Below are positions 43,549 through 52,474 of a stretch of 64,000 nucleotides of DNA, piece after piece (the stretch's first letter is position 1; every line of letters begins with the position of its first letter). The position numbers and the translations under genes are program-made. Where the stretch lies: NCBI GenBank assembly GCA_040752515.1, contig JBFMGQ010000017.1, positions 1-64,000 on the forward strand. Direction: 5' to 3'. Under the pieces are notes generated by a model. That model was given only the letters and a program-made list of their open reading frames with translations, did not search any database and was not told the DNA's origin. The stretch is from Tenuifilum sp040752515 (GTDB taxonomy: Bacteria; Bacteroidota; Bacteroidia; Bacteroidales; Tenuifilaceae).

Positions 43549-45882
43549 CTAAAAGGGGTAACCTATACCGAAGTTAAAGGTAATATCTCTAATACTAAAT
43601 TTCCGACTTAAAGGAATCCATGGTTTATAGGGCTCATTGGGATTTATAGCTGGATCGAAGATTTTATAACCAAAATCGGTTCGTAAAATGAAGAAACCCA
43701 AATTCATCCTAATACCCAAACCGCTGCCAATGGCAATTTGCTCGTAAAACTTATCCCATTGGAAGGTGGCTCCAGGTCTATCGTCAAGTCCAGGCATCGA
43801 CCATATATTGCCGCAATCGATAAACATAGCCCCCTCGAGTTTCCAAACCATTCGGAACCGGTACTCAAAGTTTGCTTCTACCTTTATATCTGCTGTACGG
43901 TTAGGAAACCGCTCAGCGGGTTGGTAGTATGAGCCAGGTCCCAATGAACGAGCCTGCCATGCACGTATGCCATTAGCGCCTCCTGTAAAGAAACGCTTTT
44001 CAAATGGTAACGCTCTTGAATTGCCATAAGGATAACCCACCCCCACGTATAACCGGTAAGCAAATGAATTATTCTCATCAACAACCTGATGGTATGTAAG
44101 ATTTATATCGCTACGAACAAACTGTGAAAATTCGGTGTCGAAGAATGTATATGCCCCATTGGCGTTTTTGGGACTTCCACTCAACCTCGATATTGCTTCA
44201 AGGGTATTCCCCGAGAGCTCAAAATTAAATCGGATGTACGTATAATTACTGGTTTTTTTTACATTCTGATTGCTGTAAACCAGGTTATAGCTCGATACCG
44301 TTACAATCTGGCTTATGTAACTGTACTTCAGGAAAGTGGTATCGATCTGTGCCTGAAATTCAGGACTAATCTTTTGAATTGAAATGGCGTTTAACTCAAC
44401 AGGATTAAGGGTGTGGGACATAAACCGGGAACTCTTCCATACATACCCGTACTGCAATCCGGCTATCATGCGGGTGTACTCTGGGCGACGCTGAAAGCTA
44501 TACGAAGCGGTTAACTGGGTGCTAGGTGCATATTTATCAACCTTAACCCGGGAAGCATAAGGGCCAATGTACTTTGGGGTTGATAAACCCAATGAACCAC
44601 CAAGTTCAAGCGTATTGTTTAGGTTGATTTTTTGCTGGGCAGTTTCAATTAACCCTCGGAACTTAACATCGAAGACCTCGGCGCCTTTGAATAAGTTTTT
44701 ATGCTGATAGTTCAGTGTCCCTTCGGCGCCAAGCGAACCGGTAGTGTTTGTACCTACCAATTCAACCTGGTAGCTTTGCAAGGTATGCGGAACTAACTGC
44801 ATGTAGCAATCAATATAGCCAAACTCCTCCGACATGGCAACGGTTTCAATACCTGAGAAAACAACATTGTCAACCTGACGCTCATCGGCAACTTCTTCCA
44901 AATCGATATTGACAAACTTGAAAAGCCTGATTTGGCTTAAATTCTGCTGCGTTCTGTTGATTAGATCGATAGAGTATATTTCGTTTGGCTTAATTTGATT
45001 GAACGACTCAATAACATCAAGTTTCACGCCCGGATTTTGATGAAATACATAAAAGACGTTCCCATGGTTTATTGTATCGAGTTCGCCATTATCGCGATAG
45101 GTATTGAACTTAAACGGGTCGTAACTCGGGTAAATATAGATATTTCGAAACTTGTATCGTTTAAAACTAACGGGTTTTAACTTGCCATTTTCATCGGCCC
45201 TGAGTGGATTTTTAATGATAAGATTAAGGTCAACCCTATTGTTCCTAAGGTTAGTATCGGCAGTAAAGGTTATGAAGTTCTTGCTAAAGGTGAAATAGCC
45301 ATTGCGTTTTAGCATGGTTTCAATTCGCTCCCTTTCACTCTGAAGCAGGTCCACATCGAATAAATCGTTTCTGTTGAAAAGTCGGTTTAGGGTATCGGCC
45401 AAAACAAATTTACGGATTAAAGTATCCTCAATGAAGTATCCAATATTTCTGATTTTATATGGCGATTTGGGATCGATAGAGTAAAAAACATCGGCTTTCT
45501 TCCCATGCAACCAAACCGAATCGGTTACCAGGGCATTATAGTAACCCTTGCTCTGTAAGTAAAGCCTTATGTTTCGAGCACTTTCCGATACAGCAGTGCT
45601 GTCAAAAAGCACTGGGTCTTCACCTATGGTTCTTAAACCATTATTAATCCAGCCAGTTTTTCGGGGATTTGATAAGCTGTAAACCCTGAGATGAAATCGA
45701 AATCCCAAAATTTCCTTATTTGGCTTTTGCTTTACATAGGGAAGCAAATCGTCGGGGTTAACCTCTTTTGAGTTCGATTTCACTTTTACCTTATTAAGCA
45801 AGTGCATATTATCGGGCACATGCTTGGTAACGGAACAGCCTGAGACCAAAAGAATTAGAGATAAGTAAAGTATAAACCTCAT
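43549..45882 (-). CDS. tamL: TamL-type BamA/TamA-family outer membrane lipoprotein
   Basis: 777 residues from ATG 45882. A lipoprotein signal peptide ends at LLVSGCS (Cys16), followed by POTRA-like repeats (about 20-380) and a 16-strand Omp85 barrel (about 400-777) with a conserved GG-IRAWQARSLGPGSY stretch (the family's internal-loop motif) and a C-terminal Phe (FGIGYPF). TamA relatives help insert outer-membrane proteins and move lipids with TamB; the lipid-anchored form is the Bacteroidota TamL. No tamB gene is next to it. Divergent from a tRNA/rRNA methylase, a pairing common in this phylum. Confidence 0.9.
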   Translation of the reverse strand: MRFILYLSLILLVSGCSVTKHVPDNMHLLNKVKVKSNSKEVNPDDLLPYVKQKPNKEILGFRFHLRVYSLSNPRKTGWINNGLRTIGEDPVLFDSTAVSESARNIRLYLQSKGYYNALVTDSVWLHGKKADVFYSIDPKSPYKIRNIGYFIEDTLIRKFVLADTLNRLFNRNDLFDVDLLQSERERIETMLKRNGYFTFSKNFITFTADTNLRNNRVDLNLIIKNPLRADENGKLKPVSFKRYKFRNIYIYPSYDPFKFNTYRDNGELDTINHGNVFYVFHQNPGVKLDVIESFNQIKPNEIYSIDLINRTQQNLSQIRLFKFVNIDLEEVADERQVDNVVFSGIETVAMSEEFGYIDCYMQLVPHTLQSYQVELVGTNTTGSLGAEGTLNYQHKNLFKGAEVFDVKFRGLIETAQQKINLNNTLELGGSLGLSTPKYIGPYASRVKVDKYAPSTQLTASYSFQRRPEYTRMIAGLQYGYVWKSSRFMSHTLNPVELNAISIQKISPEFQAQIDTTFLKYSYISQIVTVSSYNLVYSNQNVKKTSNYTYIRFNFELSGNTLEAISRLSGSPKNANGAYTFFDTEFSQFVRSDINLTYHQVVDENNSFAYRLYVGVGYPYGNSRALPFEKRFFTGGANGIRAWQARSLGPGSYYQPAERFPNRTADIKVEANFEYRFRMVWKLEGAMFIDCGNIWSMPGLDDRPGATFQWDKFYEQIAIGSGLGIRMNLGFFILRTDFGYKIFDPAINPNEPYKPWIPLSRKFSIRDITFNFGIGYPF

Positions 45883-45947
45883 CGGCCAAATACTATGTCG
45901 AATACCAAAAGCCTCAGGCATAATACAGTTTGAAGTTTTGAATTATA

Positions 45948-45978
45948 CAAATGTAACGATATCAGTGATTTTCACCAA
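45948..45978 (-). promoter_or_regulatory. Probable promoter of tamL
   Basis: TACATTTG (45948-45955) on the minus strand with a TTG 20 bases upstream (45976-45978). Confidence 0.6.
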
Positions 45979-46113
45979 TTTTTACAGCAATAGTTTTTGA
46001 ATTATGAACAAATTAATCAAAATTAAGGCTAACCAGCCTTACTATTCTATTGGTTAAATTAAATCACAATAATAATTCAAAAATGCTTTATTTTGTAATA
46101 AAATTGAAGGTAG

Positions 46114-46860
46114 ATGTTGACAAAGAATACCATCAAAAGGGTTAAATCGCTTCAACAGAAAAAGTTTAGGAATGAGCTTGGGCTTTTTGTAGCCGAAGGG
46201 CAAAAGCTGGTTGGGGAACTCCTCAATAGTAAATTCGAAATGGTAGAGATTTTCCATACCGAACAATTTATAATCCCTAAAGCTGATTGTCCCGTAACCC
46301 TGATTAGTCAATCGGACATGGAGCGAATAAGCGGACTTGTTACACCAAGTCCTGTGCTTGCAGTGGTTAAGTACCCTTCGCATACATTGTCGTTTGACCC
46401 TTGCAAGGAGTTGGTTCTTGCTCTCGATACAATTCAGGATCCAGGCAACATGGGAACAATAATCAGGTTAGCCGATTGGTTTGGAATCGATCAAATAGTT
46501 TGTTCCCGGGGTTGCGTCGATGCATTTGCTCCCAAAACCATTCAGTCAACCATGGGCGCTATAGCCCATGTAAAGATTCACTATACCGATTTAGTTGCCT
46601 GGCTGAAACAACAAAACAAATGCCCCATTATTGGAGCATGTATGGCTGGTGATAACATCTACAGTTCCAAAAAAAGTCAAAGCGGAATAATAGTAATGGG
46701 TAACGAAGGAAATGGTATTAGTTCTGATGTAGATAAACTCATTACTCACCGCATTCATATCCCAGCATTTGCCAAAGGGCGTCAAATAGTCGAATCGCTA
46801 AATGTAGCAATGGCAGCAGCAATTATACTATCGGAATTTAAGGGACATTCAAATCCTTAA
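46114..46860 (+). CDS. SpoU/TrmH-family RNA 2'-O-methyltransferase
   Basis: 248 residues. N-terminal substrate-binding domain (about 1-95), then the knotted SPOUT domain with motif 1 DPGNMGTIIRLADWFGI, motif 2 IVMGNEGNGIS and motif 3 IPAFAKGRQIVESLNVAMAAAIILSEF. Methylates a ribose of tRNA or rRNA with SAM; the target is not decidable. The AT-rich region upstream is shared with tamL. Confidence 0.93.
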   Translation: MLTKNTIKRVKSLQQKKFRNELGLFVAEGQKLVGELLNSKFEMVEIFHTEQFIIPKADCPVTLISQSDMERISGLVTPSPVLAVVKYPSHTLSFDPCKELVLALDTIQDPGNMGTIIRLADWFGIDQIVCSRGCVDAFAPKTIQSTMGAIAHVKIHYTDLVAWLKQQNKCPIIGACMAGDNIYSSKKSQSGIIVMGNEGNGISSDVDKLITHRIHIPAFAKGRQIVESLNVAMAAAIILSEFKGHSNP

Positions 46861-46862
46861 AC

Positions 46863-48200
46863 CTACCTTCTCAACAACGGCAAAACCCAGAGAAATGCCA
46901 ATACAGCTATACCAACAATTATCAACCCGCTTAATCCTTTCCCAAAACCTCCCATTCCCCAATCGGGTAAAAGGTTTTTAATACTAAAGCTCTTGTAGTA
47001 AGGTTGGGGTGCCTCCATGGCAGGAATAACCTCCCAAGGAAGTTGAACATCCCAGTTTCCGGCAACAAGTAAGGGTAAAAGAAATGTAAACTCAATCTGC
47101 TCATCAAAGTTTCTCCTATTCCAAAGTATACCAGTTTGCCTTGCACCAATGTTTTTAGAGTGAACCCTGAAGTAGTACTTTCTATTCCATATGTTAAGCC
47201 TTTTATACTCATTTAATTTTTCGGCAAGTTGCATTGCCTGGCTATTTAAATCTACAGGATTTAAACTCGACTCAAATGGCTCAAAGAAAAGGGGTGCCAG
47301 CATGCCTTTTTGGATGTTGACATGAATTTGGTTTTCATTTTCCGGGCGTTTAATCATTTCGTTGCAAACAACAGCACCTACTGCAATATCGGGCCTTAAG
47401 GTTTGCTGGTTGTCCCCTTTTATGTACCAAGGCGAAGCATTGGGGTTCACTTCAAGAATAAAGGTAATATCTCCATAACGATGGTTCTTATACTCCTCCT
47501 TATCGTTTAGATCATTAATACATATCCTGGGCCGGTTATCGGAATACCATTTACCTGGATATATTTTAGCCTTCATCGATGCATCATCAGGGCTTACCTG
47601 GGGCTTGTCCCTATCGCTTACCACTGTTAATGCCACTTTAAACTGGGTTAGCCACAATTGCATTTCAAAAACGCTTAGCTTTTTCCCCGTACTATCGTAA
47701 ACCGGTTTGCGGAAAACCTTATATGGGCGAGGTTTTGTGCCTACACCCAACCCTGCCAATTTATCCAAACCATTTAGTTCAGGTTGATAAAAACTTACAG
47801 GGCCTACTTTCATTTCAATATCGGGTAAACCATATATAGGATGATCGGGGTCGAATAAAACATAGTTACACCCGTAGGTGTAATATGGCTTTCGCGATTG
47901 AGTACCATAAATACTATCGTAATGCTGAAGCCCAGCTATAAGCACCTCAGCCCCTTCGAAATTGGATGTGAAACATTTACTGGGCGACTGCAACTGAATA
48001 TTGCTTACTGAAATTATACCCTCGTCGCTCATTCCACTGAGCATGCTATCCAACTGATGTTGTTGCAGTTCAATGTATTTTTTGAACTCTGGGTTTGGCT
48101 TTTTGCTACAATGCTTGTCAAACTCAATAATTATACGATACATAAACAGCAGCAAAACAATAATTGCTACAGCCGTTAACCACTTATATGATTTTAGCAT
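46863..48200 (-). CDS. Unrecognised membrane protein, partner of an M15 peptidase
   Basis: 445 residues. One helix at the N-terminus (about 8-26, AVAIIVLLLFMYRIIIEF) and one at the C-terminus (about 423-441, LIIVGIAVLAFLWVLPLL) enclose a large mixed soluble domain. A possible carbohydrate- or peptide-binding function is not supported by any motif I know. Notable stretches: YGDITFILEVNPNASPWYIKGD and ARQTGILWNRRNFDEQIEFTFLLPLLVAGNWDVQLPWEV. It starts 11 bases after the M15 peptidase gene stop, so the two are one operon. Its 3' end is two bases from the convergent methylase stop. Confidence 0.7.
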   Translation of the reverse strand: MLKSYKWLTAVAIIVLLLFMYRIIIEFDKHCSKKPNPEFKKYIELQQHQLDSMLSGMSDEGIISVSNIQLQSPSKCFTSNFEGAEVLIAGLQHYDSIYGTQSRKPYYTYGCNYVLFDPDHPIYGLPDIEMKVGPVSFYQPELNGLDKLAGLGVGTKPRPYKVFRKPVYDSTGKKLSVFEMQLWLTQFKVALTVVSDRDKPQVSPDDASMKAKIYPGKWYSDNRPRICINDLNDKEEYKNHRYGDITFILEVNPNASPWYIKGDNQQTLRPDIAVGAVVCNEMIKRPENENQIHVNIQKGMLAPLFFEPFESSLNPVDLNSQAMQLAEKLNEYKRLNIWNRKYYFRVHSKNIGARQTGILWNRRNFDEQIEFTFLLPLLVAGNWDVQLPWEVIPAMEAPQPYYKSFSIKNLLPDWGMGGFGKGLSGLIIVGIAVLAFLWVLPLLRR

Positions 48201-48211
48201 AAACCTATAAA

Positions 48212-49198
48212 TTAGATATTTACATAACCATCGGAATCAACATTTGCCTTATTGTGCATTTCAAGAAGTTTAGCAGTAGAATAGCCGTAAGTTTTTTGCA
48301 GGTGAGGGTAATCCTTAAACGATGCCCAGTCGCCACCCCACTCCCATCCATAATGTTTAAATAACGAGACAACCTCGTCCCAATCGGCTCGCTGATTCCT
48401 ATTAAAATCGGCAGTGCGGTTCCACGAAGCCTGATGACCATCATTTGTTAATAGACAAAAATCAAGAGCCAACCCATAGTTATGATACGACTGACCGGGT
48501 TTAGCCTTAGTTACAATATTGCCGGGTTTTGTACGCCCTATGGCGTAAAGTGCCTCCTGTTCTTGAAAAGTACGAAGGGTATCGGTAATCCTTACAGGTA
48601 TACGTTGCTTTAAAAGCTCACGGTAAATTTGTTCCACCTCCTGCCGCAGTTTAGGATGAAGCTTTTTAATCCGCTCAAGCGACGATTTGTCCTCGTTAAC
48701 TTCAGGTTTGGCCTCAACCGGAAGGCTAGCAACAGGCTGTTCGGCAACTTTCTCGGCAACCTCAACTTCCCTTTGTTTTACCTCAAGTGTTTTAGCTTTT
48801 ACATTAACCCTACGAATGTTTTTCATTTCGAGCAATATCTCAAGTAAATCGTGCCAAAACTTGCTGCCCCAGCTCAAGAAAAAACCTGTAAATACACAGC
48901 CTATAATCCAAGAATATCCCGTTGTAGGTGAACTCCATCCAAAAGTGCCCTGATTAATAATTGTAAAAAGATCGGCTTTAAGTGCAAATGCTACTAACTC
49001 ACCAGAAATCAAGCTAATGGCAAAAATGCGCCGTTCGCGCTTTTTCTCCATGATTGGATCATCCTCCTTATACCGGACATTGCCCAGACCTAAAAAGCCA
49101 TCGGGTATAAACAATTTAATGAGATTTGTAATACGTTCGGCTATAAAACTTAATGGCAGTAAGATTGTCATAAGGACAATTAGCGCATCGGTTTCCAT
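48212..49198 (-). CDS. Membrane-anchored M15-family peptidase (endolysin-like)
   Basis: 328 residues. Three N-terminal membrane helices (about 5-25, 60-80, 95-120), a charged coiled region with AKTLEVKQREVEVAEKVAE, then a C-terminal M15 zinc domain (about 190-328). Zinc and catalytic residues: SYHNYGLALDF (His and Asp), SEWGGDWASF-like WEWGGDWASF, DYPHLQ (His). This domain type cleaves L-Ala-D-Glu or D-Ala bonds in peptidoglycan and is found in phage endolysins and CwlK. A holin-like membrane part fused to a cell-wall peptidase is unusual outside phages. The TTG at 49222 is a poor start; ATG 49198 is used. Confidence 0.85.
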   Translation of the reverse strand: METDALIVLMTILLPLSFIAERITNLIKLFIPDGFLGLGNVRYKEDDPIMEKKRERRIFAISLISGELVAFALKADLFTIINQGTFGWSSPTTGYSWIIGCVFTGFFLSWGSKFWHDLLEILLEMKNIRRVNVKAKTLEVKQREVEVAEKVAEQPVASLPVEAKPEVNEDKSSLERIKKLHPKLRQEVEQIYRELLKQRIPVRITDTLRTFQEQEALYAIGRTKPGNIVTKAKPGQSYHNYGLALDFCLLTNDGHQASWNRTADFNRNQRADWDEVVSLFKHYGWEWGGDWASFKDYPHLQKTYGYSTAKLLEMHNKANVDSDGYVNI

Positions 49199-49340
49199 AA
49201 CAATTTTTTTTAACCGATACAAGTTACGCTAAAATAAAATAGATTTAAAACGTTTGATTTATTTTTTAGAGTTAATCACCCTTATGGAACAAAATTTAAA
49301 ATATTCTATATTGATTTAAAAGTAGCTTCAAGCTCAGTCA

Positions 49341-50897
49341 TTACCTGACAAACCGGGCAACTGCATCGGCAACAATACTCCCATCAAGTGCCGATGACAC
49401 TATGCCTCCGGCATAGCCAGCACCCTCGCCCGAGGGGAAAAGCCCTTTTAGCTGAATATGCTGAAGGGTATCGGGGTCGCGGGGTATGCGAATAGGCGAT
49501 GATGTGCGCGATTCCACACCAAGGATAACCGCTTCGTTAGTTAGAAAGCCCTTCATTTTCCTCCCAAATGCCTTAAAGCCCTCCCTAAGGCGCATACCAA
49601 TGTGATGGGGCAGCCAAAGATGCATCTCCGAAGAGTTTAAGCCCGGATGGTACGAGCATGCCGGTAGATTTGAGGAAAAGCGCCCCTCAACAAAATCGAC
49701 AAGGCGCTGGGCTGGCGCCTGTACCCCATAACTGCCGTGCTGCTTAGCAAGGTGTTCTAACTCAGCCTGAAATTCAAGCCCGGCAAAAACTCCATGCTCT
49801 GAATAATTTCCCAAATCCTCCAAACGAATTTCAACCACAATGCCGGAGTTTGCCCAACGGGAATTGCGATTTGAAGGTGACATGCCATTTACAACCACCT
49901 CATCGGTTCCGGTAGCTGCAGGAACAATAAAACCTCCGGGACACATGCAGAACGAGTAAACACCCCTGCCCTCCTCCTGATGAACCAAAGAGTATGCTGC
50001 AGCAGGTAAGTATTCATTCCGTGGAATTCCATGGTACTGAATAGAATCGATAAGCACTTGCGGATGCTCTACCCTTACCCCCATGGCAAAAGGCTTGGCT
50101 TCCAGAGCAATGCCTTGGTTGTGTAACATGTGATATATATCGCGGGCCGAATGCCCTGTGGCAAGAACTACTGCCTTTCCCTGTAACTCTTGCCCATCGG
50201 CAAGTTTAACACCAACAGCTTGCCCAGCTTCTATTATTAACCCCGAAACCCTACTGTTAAAAAGGACCTCCCCACCATGCTGAAGTATAGTTTCCCTGAT
50301 TCGGGTAATGATTCCGGGTAACTTATTGGTACCTATGTGGGGATGAGCCTCGTACAGTATGGCCGGATCGGCACCATGGTCAACCAGGGCATAAAGAATT
50401 CGCTTGAAATCGCCTCGTTTTTTTGAACGGGTGTATAGTTTTCCATCGGAAAATGTCCCTGCTCCACCCTCGCCAAAGGCATAGTTTGAATCGGGATTAA
50501 GCTGATGCTCCCGGTTTAGCATGGCGATATCGCGTTTACGATCGCTTACCGATTTACCACGTTCAATTACAATGGGTTTAAAGCCAAGTTCAATTAACCT
50601 CAGTGCAGCAAACAAACCGGCAGGCCCTGCCCCTACTATTATAATTGGTGTTGCATTCCGAACATCACGATAGCTGAAAACAGGCCGATCCTCAGTAACC
50701 TCTTCACCTCCTATAAACACTTTTACACCAAGGTTAACCAAAACCTTGCCCTTTCGGGCATCAATGGATTTTCGGGTAATGTAGTAATGGCCTATGGCAT
50801 CGGTTGGTATGTCAAGTTTACGGGCTATAGCTCTAAGAACTGTTAAATCATTTGCTGCCTCTTCGGGCCTAAGAACAATAGAAATTTCCTGTGGCAT
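49341..50897 (-). CDS. FAD-dependent dehydrogenase of the COG2509 family
   Basis: 518 residues. N-terminal domain (about 1-80) of unknown role, then a Rossmann FAD site IIIVGAGPAGLFAA (89-94 for GAGPAG) with ATGHSARDIYHML and a C-terminal PSGEGAGYAGGIVSSALDG. Uncharacterised flavoprotein, close to thiazole-biosynthesis-like and BaiN-type oxidoreductases in fold. Monocistronic; substrate unknown. Confidence 0.88.
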   Translation of the reverse strand: MPQEISIVLRPEEAANDLTVLRAIARKLDIPTDAIGHYYITRKSIDARKGKVLVNLGVKVFIGGEEVTEDRPVFSYRDVRNATPIIIVGAGPAGLFAALRLIELGFKPIVIERGKSVSDRKRDIAMLNREHQLNPDSNYAFGEGGAGTFSDGKLYTRSKKRGDFKRILYALVDHGADPAILYEAHPHIGTNKLPGIITRIRETILQHGGEVLFNSRVSGLIIEAGQAVGVKLADGQELQGKAVVLATGHSARDIYHMLHNQGIALEAKPFAMGVRVEHPQVLIDSIQYHGIPRNEYLPAAAYSLVHQEEGRGVYSFCMCPGGFIVPAATGTDEVVVNGMSPSNRNSRWANSGIVVEIRLEDLGNYSEHGVFAGLEFQAELEHLAKQHGSYGVQAPAQRLVDFVEGRFSSNLPACSYHPGLNSSEMHLWLPHHIGMRLREGFKAFGRKMKGFLTNEAVILGVESRTSSPIRIPRDPDTLQHIQLKGLFPSGEGAGYAGGIVSSALDGSIVADAVARFVR

Positions 50898-50952
50898 TGC
50901 AAAAAAAATTATGAATGCATCAACATAAATGATGGTGAAAGGTTTAAAAAAC

Positions 50953-51687
50953 CTACTCGAAATGAAATGAAACTATTAGAAACTTGGACCTTAAACCGCT
51001 TAAAGCATCGTGATACATTTTCCCCTCATCAACATAATCGCTGGAAAGCATATTGAGTAATCCGGCCGACCATTTAATTTCGGCCGAAAACTTGAAGTAC
51101 TGAAGGAAGAAATCGACACCAAAGCCAATCTCGTAGTAGTAATCGAACTTTTGTAGCCTTAGCAGTACACCTTTTTCCACCTTTAGGCGTTTGTAGGCCG
51201 CCAAATCGACTCTTAGATCTGTACCAAGGTAAAGGTAAGGCCGAATATTGCTATTACGCTCCGAAAGAAATTTAAAACCAACCGGTAAATCGATAAAGTT
51301 CGACTCCATCTTCATGGTTGTTGCCAACGATATACTGCTATCGGGTTCAACCCGGAAAAAATCAACATCGCGTTGACCAAATGAATAGCCTGGCAGAAAA
51401 CGAAAGTGCACATCGCGGGTTACACGAAGGTCGCCAATGGCATTTACGTTAAGGCCAGCCGTGATATGCGTTACCTCAGCAAAATACTTTGTCCCGTCGG
51501 CATTGAACTGAGTGGTTCGGTTTTTTGCATCAAAATCCATAACGTTAACGCCAATAGAGAAACCAAACCTAAGCGGTTTCCCTACGTCGTAATCAGGGTC
51601 ATTAAGCAGGGTAGGTCGTTTGTATTGGCCAAACAAACTACCAACTTCTATAACGCAAAGCAACAGTAATGCAAAAAAACGTTTCAA
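50953..51687 (-). CDS. porT: PorT-family type IX secretion protein
   Basis: 244 residues with a signal peptide (MKRFFALLLLCVIEVGSLFG). The rest is an outer-membrane beta-barrel of the PorT/SprT family (PRFGFSIGVNVMDF, DLPVGFKFLSERNSNIRPYLYLGTDLRVDL, FYYEIGFGVDFFLQYFKFSAEIKWSAG). PorT is needed for the type IX secretion system. The ubiE-porT neighbourhood is conserved in many Bacteroidota and supports the call. Starts 56 bases after ubiE. Confidence 0.85.
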   Translation of the reverse strand: MKRFFALLLLCVIEVGSLFGQYKRPTLLNDPDYDVGKPLRFGFSIGVNVMDFDAKNRTTQFNADGTKYFAEVTHITAGLNVNAIGDLRVTRDVHFRFLPGYSFGQRDVDFFRVEPDSSISLATTMKMESNFIDLPVGFKFLSERNSNIRPYLYLGTDLRVDLAAYKRLKVEKGVLLRLQKFDYYYEIGFGVDFFLQYFKFSAEIKWSAGLLNMLSSDYVDEGKMYHDALSGLRSKFLIVSFHFE

Positions 51688-51742
51688 GGCGTACTTAATA
51701 GTTTTAGTAACAAATAGTTTTAACGGTAAACGGTCATAAATA

Positions 51743-52474
51743 TTATTGATTTATCTTTTTTGCAATGTACAGGGTGGCTATTCCAAGGGTTTGAACCCTG
51801 ATTTCCACACCATCAAATCCGCAAGATTTCAGGATTTGCGCAAAGGTTTCACCCTGAGGGAATGTAAGCACCGACTCTGGAAGGTAGGTATATGCCAGTC
51901 GATTGCCCGAAACCTTTCCTCCTATCCAAGGTAGAAATTTAAGAAAGTAAAATCGGTATAATGCATTAAAAGGCCAATGGCGTGGCATAGAAAACTCAAG
52001 CACTGCCAATTCACCACCAGGTTTAAGTACGCGACAAATCTCTTTCAGTCCCTGCGATAAATCCTCGAAATTACGAACCCCAAATGCAACCATGGCTGCA
52101 TTGAAATGATCATCGGCATATGGGATACTCAAGGCCGAAGCCTTTTTTAAGGCAATGCGATCGGCAAGCTTACGCTTCTTCACCTTTACCATGCCAATGG
52201 CAAGCATCGATTCCGAAATATCGATACCTACAACCTTTACAGCTGGTGAACGTTTAGCCAATGCCAAGGCAAGATCGGCAGTACCTGTTGCCACATCCAA
52301 AACGTTTTGGGGGTTAGCACGCAGCAACCTTTTTACAAGTCGTCGTCTCCATATCTTATCAATTCCAAGGCTTAGCAGATGGTTCAGGAAATCGTAACTT
52401 GGGGCAATGCTATTGAACATTGCCGCAACGCTGCTAGTGCTTTTATCGATAATTGGATTCTGCGATTTACCCAT
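51743..52474 (-). CDS. ubiE: Demethylmenaquinone/ubiquinone methyltransferase
   Basis: 243 residues. Class I SAM methyltransferase with VLDVATGTADLALALAKR and AVLEFSMPRHWPFNALYRFYFLKFLPWIGG, typical UbiE/MenG. Adds the methyl group completing menaquinone, the quinone likely used by Nqr in anaerobes of this group. Overlaps the purL stop by eight bases. Confidence 0.94.
   Translation of the reverse strand: MGKSQNPIIDKSTSSVAAMFNSIAPSYDFLNHLLSLGIDKIWRRRLVKRLLRANPQNVLDVATGTADLALALAKRSPAVKVVGIDISESMLAIGMVKVKKRKLADRIALKKASALSIPYADDHFNAAMVAFGVRNFEDLSQGLKEICRVLKPGGELAVLEFSMPRHWPFNALYRFYFLKFLPWIGGKVSGNRLAYTYLPESVLTFPQGETFAQILKSCGFDGVEIRVQTLGIATLYIAKKINQ

Noticed and set aside
49199..49222. TTG start of the M15 peptidase
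   Set aside because: ATG 49198 is eight codons downstream and is followed directly by the first membrane helix.
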